A DNA stretch of 64,000 nucleotides from Phlebotomus papatasi (GCF_024763615.1 NC_077222.1:81902001-81966000), one strand, 5' to 3'; numbered from the stretch's first letter, positions 37,601 to 47,048 are shown. The notes: generated by a model from the sequence alone, not told the origin. A program made the numbers and translations.

Positions 37601-39657
37601 ATTCTTTCTATTTCATCAACTTGTCAATTTTGTCAGACAATTTCGTGAATTGCACCTCAAAGATCAATTGAAGTTACTAAGAAGACTAAGTTGGTAACTG
37701 AGGATAAACAAGAAACTCCTTCCAACTTAAAATGGAAATTTAGTCATTATTTTATGACAATAAATTCTAGAGTGTTGTCAAATTATATTTCGTGCAAACA
37801 TAAACAAAGTATTTTGTACATTTTTAAGCGATCTTTGAATCACTTGAACTATTCTCAACTCTTTTGTTTCATTCCAACATGATAGCGTTATAATCGCGTT
37901 AATGCTTCACTCTGATAGTGCAAGAGAGCGCTTTAATCAGTAAAGACATTTTCGTTTTAATGACAACTTAACTGAGGTCCCAAATGGGATTAGGCTAATC
38001 TTCGGGAACATTTAGCCTGTAAAACTTGTCAGTAAAGAATTAGCTAAAGGAAATTTATGCAGAGGATCTCCAATCGATGATCCTAAGCCCTTAGTGTATG
38101 ACAGTTTGGGATAAAGCTTTACAGGTTAAATATGTTCGAATACATATTTATTAAGGCCCAAATAGACTCAGGCTGATCCTCGAGAATATTTAGCTTGTTA
38201 AATTTGGTAGTAAATATTTATCCCAAACTGTCATACACCAAGAGATTGAGAATCATCGATTAGAAGTCCTTTGTATTAGTTTCCTTTACATAATCCTTGA
38301 CAGATAAATTCTACAAGATAAATATTTTCGAGGATTAACTTAAATGTATTTGGTCCCTAATGATCTAGACAGAACGGCTTAAGTTGAGAAACGGCGTAGT
38401 GTAAAACTGATGGGAATATAGTCTAATCATTATTTTGTTCAAAATTACTTTTAGTCCTCTTGCCCGTCTCTCGGCTTAAGCCTTTAAGGACGAGTCAGAC
38501 AGCGTTGTCCCAAAAACAAAACCACTTTTTAACTGTAGAAAGTCATTTTGACATCTAAATAGTCAGAAAAAATGGTTTTTGTTTTAGGGACACCGGTGTC
38601 CCACTCCTCGTTTAAGGGTTAAGTCGTAAGTCTGTCTAGCATATAAGACTCCAACATTTTGAGCTCAGTCAAAACACAATCTTTTCAAGCTATATGGTCT
38701 AAGTGCTAAATCTTTTCCATAGCACTCCAGTCTTAATATACAGTAGACTCTTCTAAATTTGAACGATATTTTCAAAATTAATGGCTCCGGCACACATTTT
38801 AGATCAGGAAAATTTCATGTAATCAAAATTCATACCCCTTTCATTCTTACACGTTTTGCATATGTCTATCTCATTCTTTCGCGTTCCAAATTCGATTAAG
38901 CTAAATTAAATTTGTTGTGATGTTCAAAAGAAGAAGAGTGCGAAAGAATGAGATAGACATGTGACAAGCATGTGGGAATGAAAGAGACGTGAATTTTGAT
39001 TTCATGAAATTTTCCTGATCAAAAAGGTGTGCCGGTGCCATAAAAGAATTTATGTGAGATTAAATTGTACCTTGAATCAACTGTTCGAATTTTCTCACAA
39101 GACTTCGTGGTGACGGACTTCCTTTTCATTTTAGTCGCTCATAATATAAACCAGAGGTGTGTAAGAACCGTTGAAACCGAATAAACGTAAATATAAGTTT
39201 GCTCAAGTAGCGTTTTGACCATTGACGAACAAGCATTATTTGACGTTTTTTCGGTTTCAAACGGTTCTTGCACACCTCTGATATATACACTGAGAAAAAA
39301 AGAGGCTGCGATAAACTTTTTTTCGTCATAACTTTAACACTTTTTGGGTATAAAAATATATCAACAATTTTAATGTTAATTTTAGACCTTTTAAGGGTAA
39401 AATCAACATGAAAGAAGGGTAACTTTAACCCATAATACACCTAAAATGGGTAATATTTACACCGTTTTCGGATCAATACTGCAGAGTAAAATTAACATTT
39501 TCGGAATGTTATTTTGACTTTTTCGGATTTCTCTCAAGTGTATAAATATTCAGGAAATAGCACAGTCAGATTCGGATTTCTGAGACTCTCGAGTAGTTAA
39601 ATTTTAGCTTTCTATGAGTCAGATTACTAAAATGTACTAAAAACTACTTGTAGGTAG
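19588..39657 (+). CDS. Hr4: Nuclear receptor Hr4 (NR6A-type, GCNF-related), complete
   Basis: Ligand-orphan nuclear receptor acting in the nucleus in the ecdysone response. The coding exons join in frame: 19588-19600, 21818-23448, 34306-35515, 35735-35850, 35920-35996, and G39654 with TAG at 39655-39657. All introns are GT-AG. The protein is 1016 residues. A Ser/Thr/Pro/Gln-rich N-terminal half is followed by two C4 zinc fingers at about 568-633, with P-box EGCKG. A basic extension (VKYKKHKK) and a split ligand-binding domain follow, ending NSASIR, as I recall for Drosophila Hr4. The start is ATG 19588, which reads in frame through the splice to a second ATG (21823, MTLSRGPYSELDK). That second Met may be the conserved start and would give 1010 residues. 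It is shorter than the Drosophila protein, mainly through less poly-Gln. If intron 5 is retained, the protein ends at the same residue (TAA 35998-36000). Confidence 0.93.
20341..20690. mobile_element. hAT-like non-autonomous element with internal 30-bp minisatellite
   Basis: Terminal inverted repeats CAAGGGGTAACTCAT and ATGAGTTACCCTTTG bound a core of 30-bp tandem repeats. Target duplication is GTGCGCTGG (20332-20340, 20691-20699), 9 bp by symmetric ends. The segment next to the right end (TTTCTCGGACAAATGACGAG) matches, inverted, the left end of the element at 24605. No transposase. Confidence 0.75.
20401..20640. repeat. Minisatellite, eight 30-bp units
   Basis: Eight head-to-tail copies of TGCAATTTTTGGGTTTCTCG plus GGTTTCGCGA, with few mismatches. 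Because 30 is a multiple of 3 and the unit lacks stops, long open frames appear on both strands; these are artefacts. Confidence 0.95.
20831..21817. other. 3' part of Hr4 intron 1, no feature recognised
   Basis: AT-rich intron DNA after the nested transposons. It ends in a pyrimidine tract and the acceptor TTTGCAG at 21811-21817. Confidence 0.6.
21818..23448 (+). CDS. Hr4: Hr4 exon 2, N-terminal transactivation/repression region
   Basis: Opens with MTLSRGPYSELDK, then a basic cluster KLKRRKVD that could act as a nuclear signal, then Ser/Thr/Pro/Ala-rich sequence. Five psi-K-x-E SUMO-type motifs are spaced along it: VKTE (22240), IKTE (22348), IKRE (22666), VKNE (22834) and VKPE (22924). Conserved blocks near the end include GESCGVRTMVWG, NNEEAAQLLLNLGQ and LNMERLWAGDYSQLP. 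The donor GTGAGT follows AAG at 23448 in phase 0. Without splicing, the frame would stop at 23518-23520. Confidence 0.92.
23449..24229. other. Start of Hr4 intron 2
   Basis: AT-rich intron DNA from the GTGAGT donor to the first TTAA target site. No transposon end or gene recognised. Confidence 0.6.
24614..24895. repeat. GAAAC-type minisatellite, left part
   Basis: Degenerate tandem units such as GAAACACGGAAACATGGATA, with 10-22 bp periodicity. Open frames on the - strand rich in Cys, Phe, Val and Ser are by-products of the repeat. Confidence 0.85.
25877..26914. mobile_element. TTAA-flanked element (piggyBac-like, non-autonomous), 1.04 kb
   Basis: CTCTTTCACGTCA and TGACGCGAAAGAG are inverted and abut TTAA at 25873-25876 and 26915-26918. 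A subterminal block TAGGGTCATATACGA is repeated inverted (ACAATAGGGTCATATATGAC near 26763). Short frames (26066-26344; 26291-26665) lack recognisable transposase motifs. Confidence 0.75.
26597..26709. repeat. Hairpin, 113 bp, nested in the TTAA element
   Basis: GGCGTCTACATACTAGTAGA at the left pairs with the complementary block ending CTACTAGTGTGTAGACGCC. It is probably a small MITE inserted in 25877-26914. Confidence 0.6.
27064..27137. repeat. 74-bp near-perfect hairpin
   Basis: ATATGTGGAGCTCAGAGCGA is complementary, with few mismatches, to the block ending CGCTCTAAGCTCCACATAT. The two arms of about 31 bp are separated by a short loop around TATCCTATGC. Confidence 0.7.
27254..27545. mobile_element. 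TA-flanked MITE, GGGGGAGGTG end
   Basis: GGGGGAGGTGTGGCTAC and GTAGCCCCACCTGCTCC are inverted and sit inside TA (27252-27253, 27546-27547). A TATACGA/TCGTATA block is also inverted inside. Confidence 0.65.
27636..28762. repeat. Direct repeat pair, about 185 bp each, with a CTCCCTCCGT start
   Basis: 27672-27855 and 28580-28762 are diverged direct copies, sharing AAAAATCGATTTTCGTG-type, GGTTAAATGTC and TGATGTCAGATT blocks. The first copy is preceded by TACTCCCTCCGTTTCG (27636-27651), resembling a Stowaway-type TA plus CTCCCTCCGT terminus. A matching right end was not found, so the element type stays open. Confidence 0.5.
28757..31312. repeat. Giant palindrome made of about 41-bp tandem units, interrupted by a transposon
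   Basis: Units of the form TAAAATCACGCACAGCTCAA plus TCATAAAACGGTTAATGCGC repeat from about 28757 to 29070 and again from 30619 to about 30775. From about 30790 to 31312 the same unit runs in reverse orientation (GATTTTAAGCGCATTTACCG plus TTTTATGATTGAGCTGTGCG). About 11 units face about 12 inverted units. The left arm is split by the element at 29073-30616. Confidence 0.85.
29073..30616. mobile_element. TA-flanked transposon, CCGTCGTTGCGGG ends, 1.54 kb
   Basis: CCGTCGTTGCGGGGGACTTT and AAAGTCACCCGCAACGACGG are inverted, with TA outside (29071-29072, 30617-30618). GACTTTGCAC motifs recur inside both ends (29107; complement near 30389). Interior arms around 29560-29720 and 30170-30335 are also inverted (GCCATCTTGATTTGACG and its complement). 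No transposase frame. Confidence 0.8.
31313..33361. other. Intron DNA inside the nested stack, no feature recognised
   Basis: AT-rich, with no gene, no tandem repeat and no clear inverted ends. It is presumably the remainder of whatever interrupted the GAAAC minisatellite. Confidence 0.4.
33362..33640. repeat. GAAAC-type minisatellite, right part
   Basis: Tandem units such as GAAACACAACTAGAAACAAG, same orientation as 24614-24895. Followed by the element end at 33679. Confidence 0.85.
34306..35515 (+). CDS. Hr4: Hr4 exon 3, DNA-binding domain and most of ligand-binding domain
   Basis: Begins TDPTHHQEAP after the acceptor CTTACAG. Zinc finger 1 runs from CMICEDK to CEGCKGFFK and zinc finger 2 from CVADGTC to CQYCRFKKC. 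The carboxy extension is MVLQAVREDRMPGGRNSG. A Gln/Ala-rich hinge follows, then helices of the ligand-binding domain (HFPEFLEDKSEIGDKL, LPFYLEIPVEIHTKLL, MTQITIMFRRIKLKMEEYV). An unstructured Ser/Thr/Pro insert (KSPPGTNASTPTQQSSSPTS) lies between helices. It ends in phase 1 at a GTGAGT donor. Confidence 0.95.
35735..35850 (+). CDS. Hr4: Hr4 exon 4, ligand-binding domain
   Basis: Reads VELESIQERYVQVLRSFLQH, then SSPHNPGRLGDLLAHIPE, matching the late helices of NR6A receptors. It enters at phase 1 (acceptor TTTACAG) and leaves at phase 0 before GTCTGA, a weaker donor. Phase 0 at the 3' side also fits the acceptor at 39660. Confidence 0.92.
35920..35996 (+). CDS. Hr4: Hr4 exon 5, C-terminal end of ligand-binding domain
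   Basis: Encodes IQAAASLLLESKMFYVPFVL, then NSASI and AG of the final Arg codon. The donor GTAAGT overlaps a stop: unspliced RNA reads AGG-TAA (TAA at 35998-36000). Splicing to 39654 reads AGG-TAG. Both give a protein ending SIR. Confidence 0.9.
36506..36899. mobile_element. Foldback MITE, 394 bp, TTA-flanked
   Basis: Two arms of about 170 bp are inverted. The left end GGTCAGAATCACTTTGACA pairs with the right end TGTCAATGTGATTCTGCCC. A central block AAATTGAAGAAATAAAACGA also pairs with its complement. TTA flanks both ends (36503-36505, 36900-36902). Located in Hr4 intron 5. Confidence 0.8.
36988..37331. mobile_element. Inverted-repeat element carrying a nested MITE
   Basis: The left end CTTACGACTTAAGCTGAAAG and the right end CTCTCGGCTTACGTCGTAAG are imperfectly inverted. 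The sequence is continuous once 37050-37272 is removed. A relative with the same motifs (GGCTTAAG, GTCGTAAGTCTGTCTA) spans about 38366-38642. Confidence 0.5.
37050..37272. mobile_element. TA-flanked foldback MITE, GGGAAAAGTGCCC ends
   Basis: GGGAAAAGTGCCCATG and CATGGGCACTTTTCCC are perfectly inverted, and pairing continues with mismatches through GGTCCCAAG and ATTATGA blocks. TA flanks both ends (37048-37049, 37273-37274). Confidence 0.85.
37332..37974. other. Hr4 intron 5 DNA, no feature recognised
   Basis: Short open frames at 37503-37697 and 37691-37882 show no motif or codon bias. Nothing else seen. Confidence 0.4.
37975..38358. mobile_element. Foldback MITE, GAGGTCCCAAAT end
   Basis: The left end AGGTCCCAAATGGGATTAGG and the right end CTTAAATGTATTTGGTCCCT are imperfectly inverted. 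Near the centre, GTGTATGACAGTTTGGGATA (38094) pairs with TATCCCAAACTGTCATACAC (38218). Borders approximate. Confidence 0.65.
38488..38611. mobile_element. Small TTAA-flanked foldback MITE
   Basis: GGACGAGTCAGACAGCG and the complementary end CACCGGTGTCCCACTCCTCG are imperfectly inverted, with TTAA at 38484-38487 and 38612-38615. Central AACAAAACCA/TGGTTTTTGTT blocks pair. Confidence 0.6.
38783..39039. mobile_element. Foldback MITE, GGCTCCGGCACAC end
   Basis: GGCTCCGGCACAC and GTGTGCCGGTGCC are inverted. Pairing continues with GATCAGGAAAATTTCATG and CATGAAATTTTCCTGATC. The interior TGTCTATCTCATTCTTTCGC and GCGAAAGAATGAGATAGACA also pair. The larger element at 59873-62051 is a relative. Confidence 0.8.
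39152..39280. mobile_element. hAT-type MITE, CAGAGGTGTG ends
   Basis: CAGAGGTGTGTAAGAACCGT and ACGGTTCTTGCACACCTCTG are inverted. Flanking 8-bp repeats ATATAAAC and ATATATAC differ by one base. CAGNG ends and 8-bp duplications are hAT hallmarks. A second copy is at 62722-62928. Confidence 0.8.
39288..39540. mobile_element. TA-flanked MITE, CACTGAGA family, copy 1
   Basis: CACTGAGA and TCTCAAGTG are imperfect inverted ends, with TA at 39286-39287 and 39541-39542. The body has CTTTAACACTTTTTGGG and ACATTTTCGGAATGTTATTT. It is highly similar to 56289-56556. It inserted at the edge of the preceding hAT MITE's target duplication. Confidence 0.75.
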
Positions 39658-39966
39658 CAGATGATTGAACGGGGCCTTATGGAACCGGACAAAGATGATA
39701 TTGCGACAAACCCACCAAGTGATTCCTCAAATCAACCGCCACAAACTGTATCACCCATCGCAACCAGCAGTTCTCACGGTCAGAGGAATCCAGACAGACA
39801 ACCGGTATCCCGGACAGTCATTCAGCAGACGCCGCAGCGCGTTGTGACCGGCGGCGTCATAAAGCAATCGACACCCGCGACAGTGACAACCGCTGTCCTT
39901 GTTATCAATACTCTGCTACCTGACAAATTTGCCAGCAAAGAAATCAAGAAGGAATTCAATCCCTAA
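39654..39966 (+). CDS. Hr4 distal exon with a 101-codon open frame
   Basis: Two acceptors stand close together, TTGTAG (to 39653) and GTAGCAG (to 39660). The first continues exon 5 to an immediate TAG (39655-39657). Beyond that TAG the same frame stays open for 102 codons to TAA at 39964-39966 (CAG, then 101 codons from ATG 39661). It is far richer in G+C than its surroundings, Ser/Pro/Thr/Gln-rich, and ends EIKKEFNP. Exon 4 (phase 0) spliced to the second acceptor would translate it in frame as a different C-terminus. Whether it is used by exon skipping or by TAG readthrough is not known. It could also be a fossil of an older exon. Confidence 0.5.
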
Positions 39967-42900
39967 ACATCCACTAGGGTCATCAACCCCAAGCCCTGTA
40001 TCCCAATAACTGAGGAAAGAACAAAACCAAGTTTAAAAAAATCACACTAACAGAAATGTGTTTTTGTGTTTTCCATGTGAAAATTTCCTCAAAAGGAAAA
40101 AGTTAAGATGAAAAAAAATAATCGAGGAGACACACATTTTATACACACTAGGAAGTCTGAAACAATGCCTTCAATTAACAATTAAAACTAATTAATGAAG
40201 AGAAAAGAGTGTTAAAAAGGATTTAAAAAAACTGAACTAAATAAGTATAAGTATCGTAGTAATGTGTAAAGAAAATACTGAATTTTATTACGTGTAGTAA
40301 TTGAGAAAAGTGCTAGTGAGAGACATTATTTAAATTGCGCGCGAATAGGCCTATCTTTTGTTTGAAAAAAACAAGATACACATGAAAAAAAATCCGAGCA
40401 TAAAAAATGTATCATTAGAAAAAAAACAGCATCAAGTCATTTTCAAAAAAACACACACATTTCATAATTTTGCCTAATAAATTCTTCAAGTTTTTCCTCC
40501 CAAAAAAACAAAATACATTTGTTAAAAAATATTTAAAACTAAAAGAAAGAATACTCTACAATAGTTATTTCTAAAAAAAAAGATCACGATTTTTGAGAAT
40601 TAATTTTATCGAGTCATTTTTGCAAAACTGATAGAAAACATACTGTTTTAAGTGTTTCTATTCTTTTTTTTTTTGTAAAATCACTAATATAAAGATTTTT
40701 TGTAGCAATATTGTACTTTTAAGTGATAAAAAAAAAACGAGGAAAAACACAAACACACAAGAAAATACCGGAAGTTTTAATGCATGAAAAAGAAACTTAG
40801 ATGAAATAGAAGGAAAATATTGTTACCAGTGAAACCAACACTTAAGAAAAATAAGAGTTACCCAAGTAATAAAGTAATTGTAAAAACGTGTTTTAAAAAA
40901 AAAACCAAGACGAAAAAATAAGAAATAAAAAAACAAAAAACTGCCATTTGAAAATGCACACCAAATAATTAAACTGAGGATTTAAACTCCACTGAAGACA
41001 CATTTAAAAAAAAAATGAAAAAAGAAATAATGAAAATTTATGCTGCCAGAGTCTATCTATGTATACACATTTTATTAATTATATTGTCCCTCCCCCTTTA
41101 AGTAAGTAAAAAATTAAAAAAAAAAACAAAAACAAGTAAAGTAATATTAAAAAAGAAGCATTTAGCAATGAAGCACATCCTCGAACATGATTACTAAATA
41201 TTAAAAAAAAGAAAGAAAAAAGCTCATCAAATATTCCACTAAACCACACCCAAGAAACAAACACAATTTTATTCACTTCTATAACGACTAAAATAAATCT
41301 TAATGAAGATATCCAGTAAATATAAAAAAAAGAAAATGTGAGAAAAATCAGAAGATTAATGAAAGAATAGACTGAAGATGACTTTTTTGCAATTAACATT
41401 GTCTATTTTGTTTCTTCTCTCCCTATATCCGTGAACAAGAAACATTTCAAAAATAAATTAAAAACAAATCCTAAATTTAACAAATTATTTGTACAAAATT
41501 TTACAAAGTTATTTGCTTTGTTCTTTATTTTATTTATTTAAAATTTTCTAACGAGTGTCGTTTGAAAAGTACTTTTTTTGTTGAAAAAAACTGATTAATA
41601 TTTTTTTTTACATTTATAAATTTATTTAAAAAATTAAAAAATAAACTTGCAAACCATCATGTTCAGAATGTAGAATATGATACGAAATAAAGGCTTTTCT
41701 TTTGGCACTTAAAGGAATTTCTAGTGAAACAAGAAATTTATCTGCAGACATTGTAATAAGTGTAAAAAAAACTATATTAAAAAAAACAAATATGGTGCTC
41801 TTAGAATTAGCGATTTAAAAATGAAAAAAAATCTGTGTAAAATAATTTTGAAATGTTTCATTTACTGTAATCACATTTTAACACACACACATATACACGA
41901 AAAAAAAATCTGAGAAATGGGAAAAAAGAAGATAAAATATTTCAATGCAGAGTAAAGAAAAAAAACAAATATCGCAAAATATTTATCTAAATGTATTAAA
42001 ACTTTACACAAATAATGATCTCGTTCCTCCTTCCCTATATTTTTGGTTTTCTGTTTTGCTTTTTTTAGACCCCAAAAAGCGATTTTTCTGCCACAATTTC
42101 GAAAATATAAAAATGTTAGGAAATTTTTTTTTATACATTGTATTTTGTGTTTTATAAAAGAAAAATAAGCGTTCTTTAGCAAATATTCATTATAAACCAA
42201 ATTGAATTTATAGTATAAGATTTTTTTTGTGTTTTTGAGAAGCTTTCCTAACCAAAAATTTGAAAAATTCTTTGTTTTTTTTTATTCAAACTACTTAATA
42301 TATATTTTGTCCTTTTATGTGTAAAAAAAAAATGAGTAAAAATAAAAATGAATGAAAAAAAATTGAAATAGAAAATTATTAACTTAAAATTGCTTTGATA
42401 ATTAATTATTATAATTTTTTTTTGTAAATATTTCGTATAATAAAAACAAAAAAACAAAAATATTTGGATAGTTAAAGCAACAAGGAAATATTGTAAATTA
42501 TAAACAATACTTGACAAGACTAGCTAAAGAAACTGCCGATTTTTCATATTAAAAAAAAAACTATTTTCTAAGAAAGAAGAAATTTAAAATATTGCATACA
42601 AAATAATTTTCTTCTTAAATTATACTAATGAGAAAAAAAATTACTAAAACATTTACTATAAATAAATTAATTTAAGCGCAAGAGAAACGTGAAAAAAATA
42701 CATAATTTTATTGCATTTTAATTAGTTCTTTTTGCCTTTTTATCTAATTAACTTTTTACATTTTAGTGAGAATAATCATATTGAAAAGAATTTTTCCACT
42801 GTGTTTTTACTATATTATTATACATTTACTATTAATTATTATCTTTACTGTAAAGTTAATTCTTTTTTTGCGAAGAATTCATCCTTTTTGTATTATATTG

Positions 42901-43340
42901 ACGTGAACAAACTAATGTAGTGAAAAAAATTAATTAAACCTTTCTCTTTTATTTTAATTACTAATCAATATCACGAAAACCATGTTATTTTTTGGATTTT
43001 CCCCTCCCTTTAGTCACCAAGTTGAAAATGTATTTTAGTCCTTTTCAAAAAAAATCGTAGAACTTTTTTTTAAAAGAATGTCATTGAAATATTTGCGAAT
43101 GTGTGAAAAGTAAGTAATGCCGATAAGACAGAGAAAACTTATTTAAAAGAAAAATATTTTAGGTAATATTTTAGGTATATATATTGTAAGAGAATTGAAT
43201 ATATATAAACAAAAAGAATAAGAGAAATAAACGGAAAAATGTTACCTAGTTTTATGATTATGAACGTCAAGAGAGAAAAATTGTAATTATAGAAAGAAAG
43301 AGAAATAAAAATTCTAGAATTTATCAATGAAAAATTTTGA
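39967..43340 (+). other. Extremely AT-rich probable Hr4 3' UTR and downstream DNA
   Basis: Directly follows the last Hr4 open frame. A3-A10 and T3-T9 runs are everywhere and no transposon ends are visible, unlike every other intergenic stretch here. AATAAA signals occur at 40476, 40868, 41452 and 41686, among others, so several transcript ends are possible. Small open frames here are low-complexity and not credible. The border near 43.3 kb is a composition change only. Confidence 0.5.
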
Positions 43341-45024
43341 ATTTTTTTCTAAAGGTTATTTTTAACACCTTCGGAACCGCAGCTGATGCTGAAAGACAAT
43401 TTCACTATTTTTTTTGATCAAGGATATCTTAGTCCAGGAATCAATCGAGGCCATAAAAAAAAACTTAAATTTTAATTTGGACTTCCTTATAGCTTATAAT
43501 CATCCTCTAAGAATTAGATTTTTATCTTAACTTCTTAAGGCTTAACTTCTCTCATTTCTTCTTAATCAAGATTTTTTGGAAAATTATCACTTAAGATTGG
43601 TCAACATGGGCAAGTGATCTATTAAATTTTGAAAAACTAATAAAATTGATTGCAATTTTGAATTTCGAGACCATCGGGAACTGGGCTAAACCTTAGGTCT
43701 GAAGCCGGCTTTAGGGACCCTACCCCCCCTTTAAAAACCTTAAACCTCTAAGATGTTATATTATACATTCATTGGCGCTTGAAATCGGTTTAGAATTATT
43801 GGAAACTTTAACACCTTTATAAACAGAATCCAGACCAAAGTTGCTACAAATTACAATTCAATTTCGTAAACATTTATCGAACATAAAATCGATTGAAACC
43901 GAATCACATGTCACTTAAATATTTGCTTCAAATCGAATATCAGATAAAAATTATCGGTAAATTATCAGTTCATTATCTATAGAGACTTATACAGAGTTCA
44001 CAGACCTTTCAAATTTTCTCATACTTTCTCCTAATCACTTGAAAAATACGCTTTCTAGAATTGTATAAATCTTATATTTGCAAAAAAAAATAAAAATAGT
44101 TAGAAGCCATTTTTGTATATGAATGAAAATTTGGAATTTCGGACAACGCCAAGTTTTAAACAATTTTTGATGGCAACAACTGTTTGTTTATCTTCCAGAT
44201 ACGGAAATGGTCAAATGAACGGACAGGCAGTATAATGTAATTTTTATGAAATCATCTGACTCGCAAAGTAATGTCGAAAACGTAAGTGTCTGAGATGACA
44301 AAAACTTTTCAAAAATATCCTCTTTTATTTAATCTACTTATATAGGTATTGCCACATGTAACAACTTTTGTTCCAGGACTAAACTCAATGTAGGAAAAGC
44401 ACTATAACTAGAGCATAAAACGTATGCTTAGGTTGAATTATTTTACAAAACTTCCTTGTTGCAATAACGGTTTATATTATGTTATTGGTATCCTGTAATA
44501 GAACGATTTTTAAAGGTGGACTTAAGAAAGATCTTCCTATAACATTCATATTTCTTTATTTTCCTGTAATTTTCCAGGTTCTCTTCATAGAGCCTAGCTA
44601 AATGATTCTTCAAATTGATAAAACGATTGTATGTCTGCTATGCAGAAATATTCTCTGTGAAGATCACAGAATCATAAAAGATAAAGTTACTCAAAAACTG
44701 TGAATAACATTAAGAGTAAAAATATTTTAATAATTTCATTATACTCTTAATCATTTATTAAAATTTTTTTGACAATGGTAACTGTTTTTAGTACTATGCA
44801 ACCCCAGTTCTTAAAAAAAGTAAGTTTCATAAAAATATTTCTATCAATTTTTTAAGAACGTTCACCTTAAGATATCTCAGAATTGACGAGATGGACTATA
44901 AGTTTCCTCGGGAGATGTTAAGGACACACCAAGGACTCCGAAAATATCGATAGTATCCTATCAGCTACCAAAAGAAACACTCAAAAGAAAAATCTAAAAA
45001 TATACGTTTAAAGCTTAAGTTATA

Positions 45025-45235
45025 GGGGAAAGTGGGGCACCTTTGCCAGTGGGCATCTTTGAAATTAGGATTTTTCACCTATTTTTAAATAAAATTGAGC
45101 CTTGTCGTGATAAGTTAGCTGCACAAATTGATTGAGAAGCTAAATTACATTAACATGGCTCAGTTCCACTTAAATATAAAAAAAAAATTCCAATTTCAAA
45201 GGTGGCCCACTTTCAAAGATGTCCCACTTACCCTC
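45025..45235. mobile_element. TA-flanked MITE, GGGGAAAGTGGG ends
   Basis: GGGGAAAGTGGGGCACCTTTG and the complementary right end near CAAAGATGTCCCACTTACCC are inverted. TA is at 45023-45024 and 45236-45237. It resembles the 3347-4325 element in end sequence and CTTTGAA-type subterminal motifs. Confidence 0.65.
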
Positions 45236-46319
45236 TATTTTGACTTTTAGGCGAATTTGATTAAGATCGATTAAGTCATTTTCAAGAAATAAAATTTTAA
45301 ACATGTGAATTTTCAGAAGGATATCATTAATTTCCCAAGGACTGATAGTCCTTTTTGACTTGGGTCTCGGTAATTATTAAATCGCATGCCATCACTAACA
45401 AAGTGGACCTAGTCAAGAAACATGATTTCTTCAGGACATTATTCATTTACTATTTTATGGTGTTAGATTTAAAATTTTATTCTTTTCTAATTTTTGCGAA
45501 GATTTTGGACATTTAAATTCTTGGAAATAAAAGCGGTCAACTCATTCTGAGTAATTTTTTCAGGAGACAGCATAAAAAATTCAATGTAGTGTAAAAATAA
45601 CACTATGCAACAAATTGACAACTTTTTTTGGCACACGGAACTCACATAGTACGTTTGGTAGAGTCGAGTCTCCTGATCAAGAATCTGTTCTTGGTTTTGC
45701 TCCTATACGTCACAATTTTCTTTAATTAATTTTTTTTTGTTTTTGCTGTTTCGTCTCATATTATATTCCTCCGGTTCTAATGTACAGAACTTAATAAATG
45801 GACATCCGTTGGAAAGGTAAGAAGTTGTGCTTCAACTTGAAAATGTTGTGATATTTAAAAAAAAATCCTTGGGATCAGAAAAACAAAATCTAACTAAAAT
45901 TTCTCAAAAATGGCCTAAGAAAGCAACTTTTGAAAAATCATATAAACTAAACTAAACTAAATATTAATGTACTCTCTTCAGCACACAATAGATTCCACAT
46001 TGGACTACATTTTTGCCATAGAAGACATCCTGCTCCGATACATCTAAATGCCTTATTTTTTGATTTTAGTCAGAAAATTTTCCAGAAGAAATTCTACTTT
46101 TTTGACCAGATTATTACCATCCTTGTGGGGAGAGGAGGGGTGGGACGTCTTTGGAAGGTATGGGTGTAATGTTCGCTAGGATGGTCTCTAAAACATATTC
46201 AAAACTGAAAAGCATCGATGGTTTAGTTGTTCAGATATTCCTAAAAGAGTGGTTTCTGGAGGGGAAGAATAGACGTTGGGATGAAATTGAAGTGACATTT
46301 GGATTCCTTGGATCAACTT

Positions 46320-46334
46320 GGGGGGGGGGGGGGG
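46320..46334. repeat. Homopolymer run, 15 G
   Basis: Fifteen consecutive G on the + strand; length in the real genome may differ because such runs are error-prone. Confidence 0.8.
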
Positions 46335-46884
46335 TACTCAGAACATTCCAAGTCGATATCATCATCAGTTTGTTGAGTAAGTTTTTTGTCAAGTTGGCTG
46401 AATGCTCATTTTTCGTTTGAACCTCAATATCGAGGTTAAAAAATAATCTGAGAGAAAAGTTGTACATGGACGAAAATGTAGCTGATTAAATTCTCTATCA
46501 AACCCACAAAACAGATTGTTAGGTACAGTCCTAGTTTTCGAGATATTTTTGATCAAAGTTGCTAAAAAGTTCGATTTTTCCATGTTTTCTGACATATTTG
46601 AGACTACAGCGCCCCTGGTGTCAGTTGTACGAACTTCATCTGTTCAGAGGATTTATCGGGCATGTAAAGGACAACAAATTGTTCCCTAGTGAGAAATAAA
46701 TCGGTTCAGCAGAATCGGAGATATATGCACCCAAGTATCAAAAAACGGCAAAAACGGTTTTGCCTAGATTCCAGGCGCAAAATCCAAATGAAATCAAAAT
46801 GATAAGTATTTTCGTAAATCATTTGACCCTAGCAATAGAAAAAATAGCATGAGAACCCAGAGACAAAATCATCGTTGCACAGTG

Positions 46885-47048
46885 TTATGAAGCTAATTCG
46901 CTCAAATTCGCTGTAGTTCTTCCTATTTTATCGTGATTCTTTATAATTGAACGCTTTTTGTGGAATTTACAAAGGCTTTGACGCTCAATTCCATCGCTAA
47001 ACCGGATGATATTTTGCCCCATATTCCCGATTGAGAGAGAGTCTACTG
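46885..47048. mobile_element. Truncated pogo-like MITE (CAGTAGACTCTC family)
   Basis: Matches the 3' part of 13368-13601 closely (TTATGAAGCTAATTCGCTC onward) and ends GATTGAGAGAGAGTCTACTG before TA. The left terminus is missing. Confidence 0.75.

Noticed and set aside
41079..42920. Hydrophobic open frames in the AT-rich Hr4 3' region
   Set aside because: A/T-run translations (Phe, Ile, Tyr, Lys, Asn) without a conserved motif.
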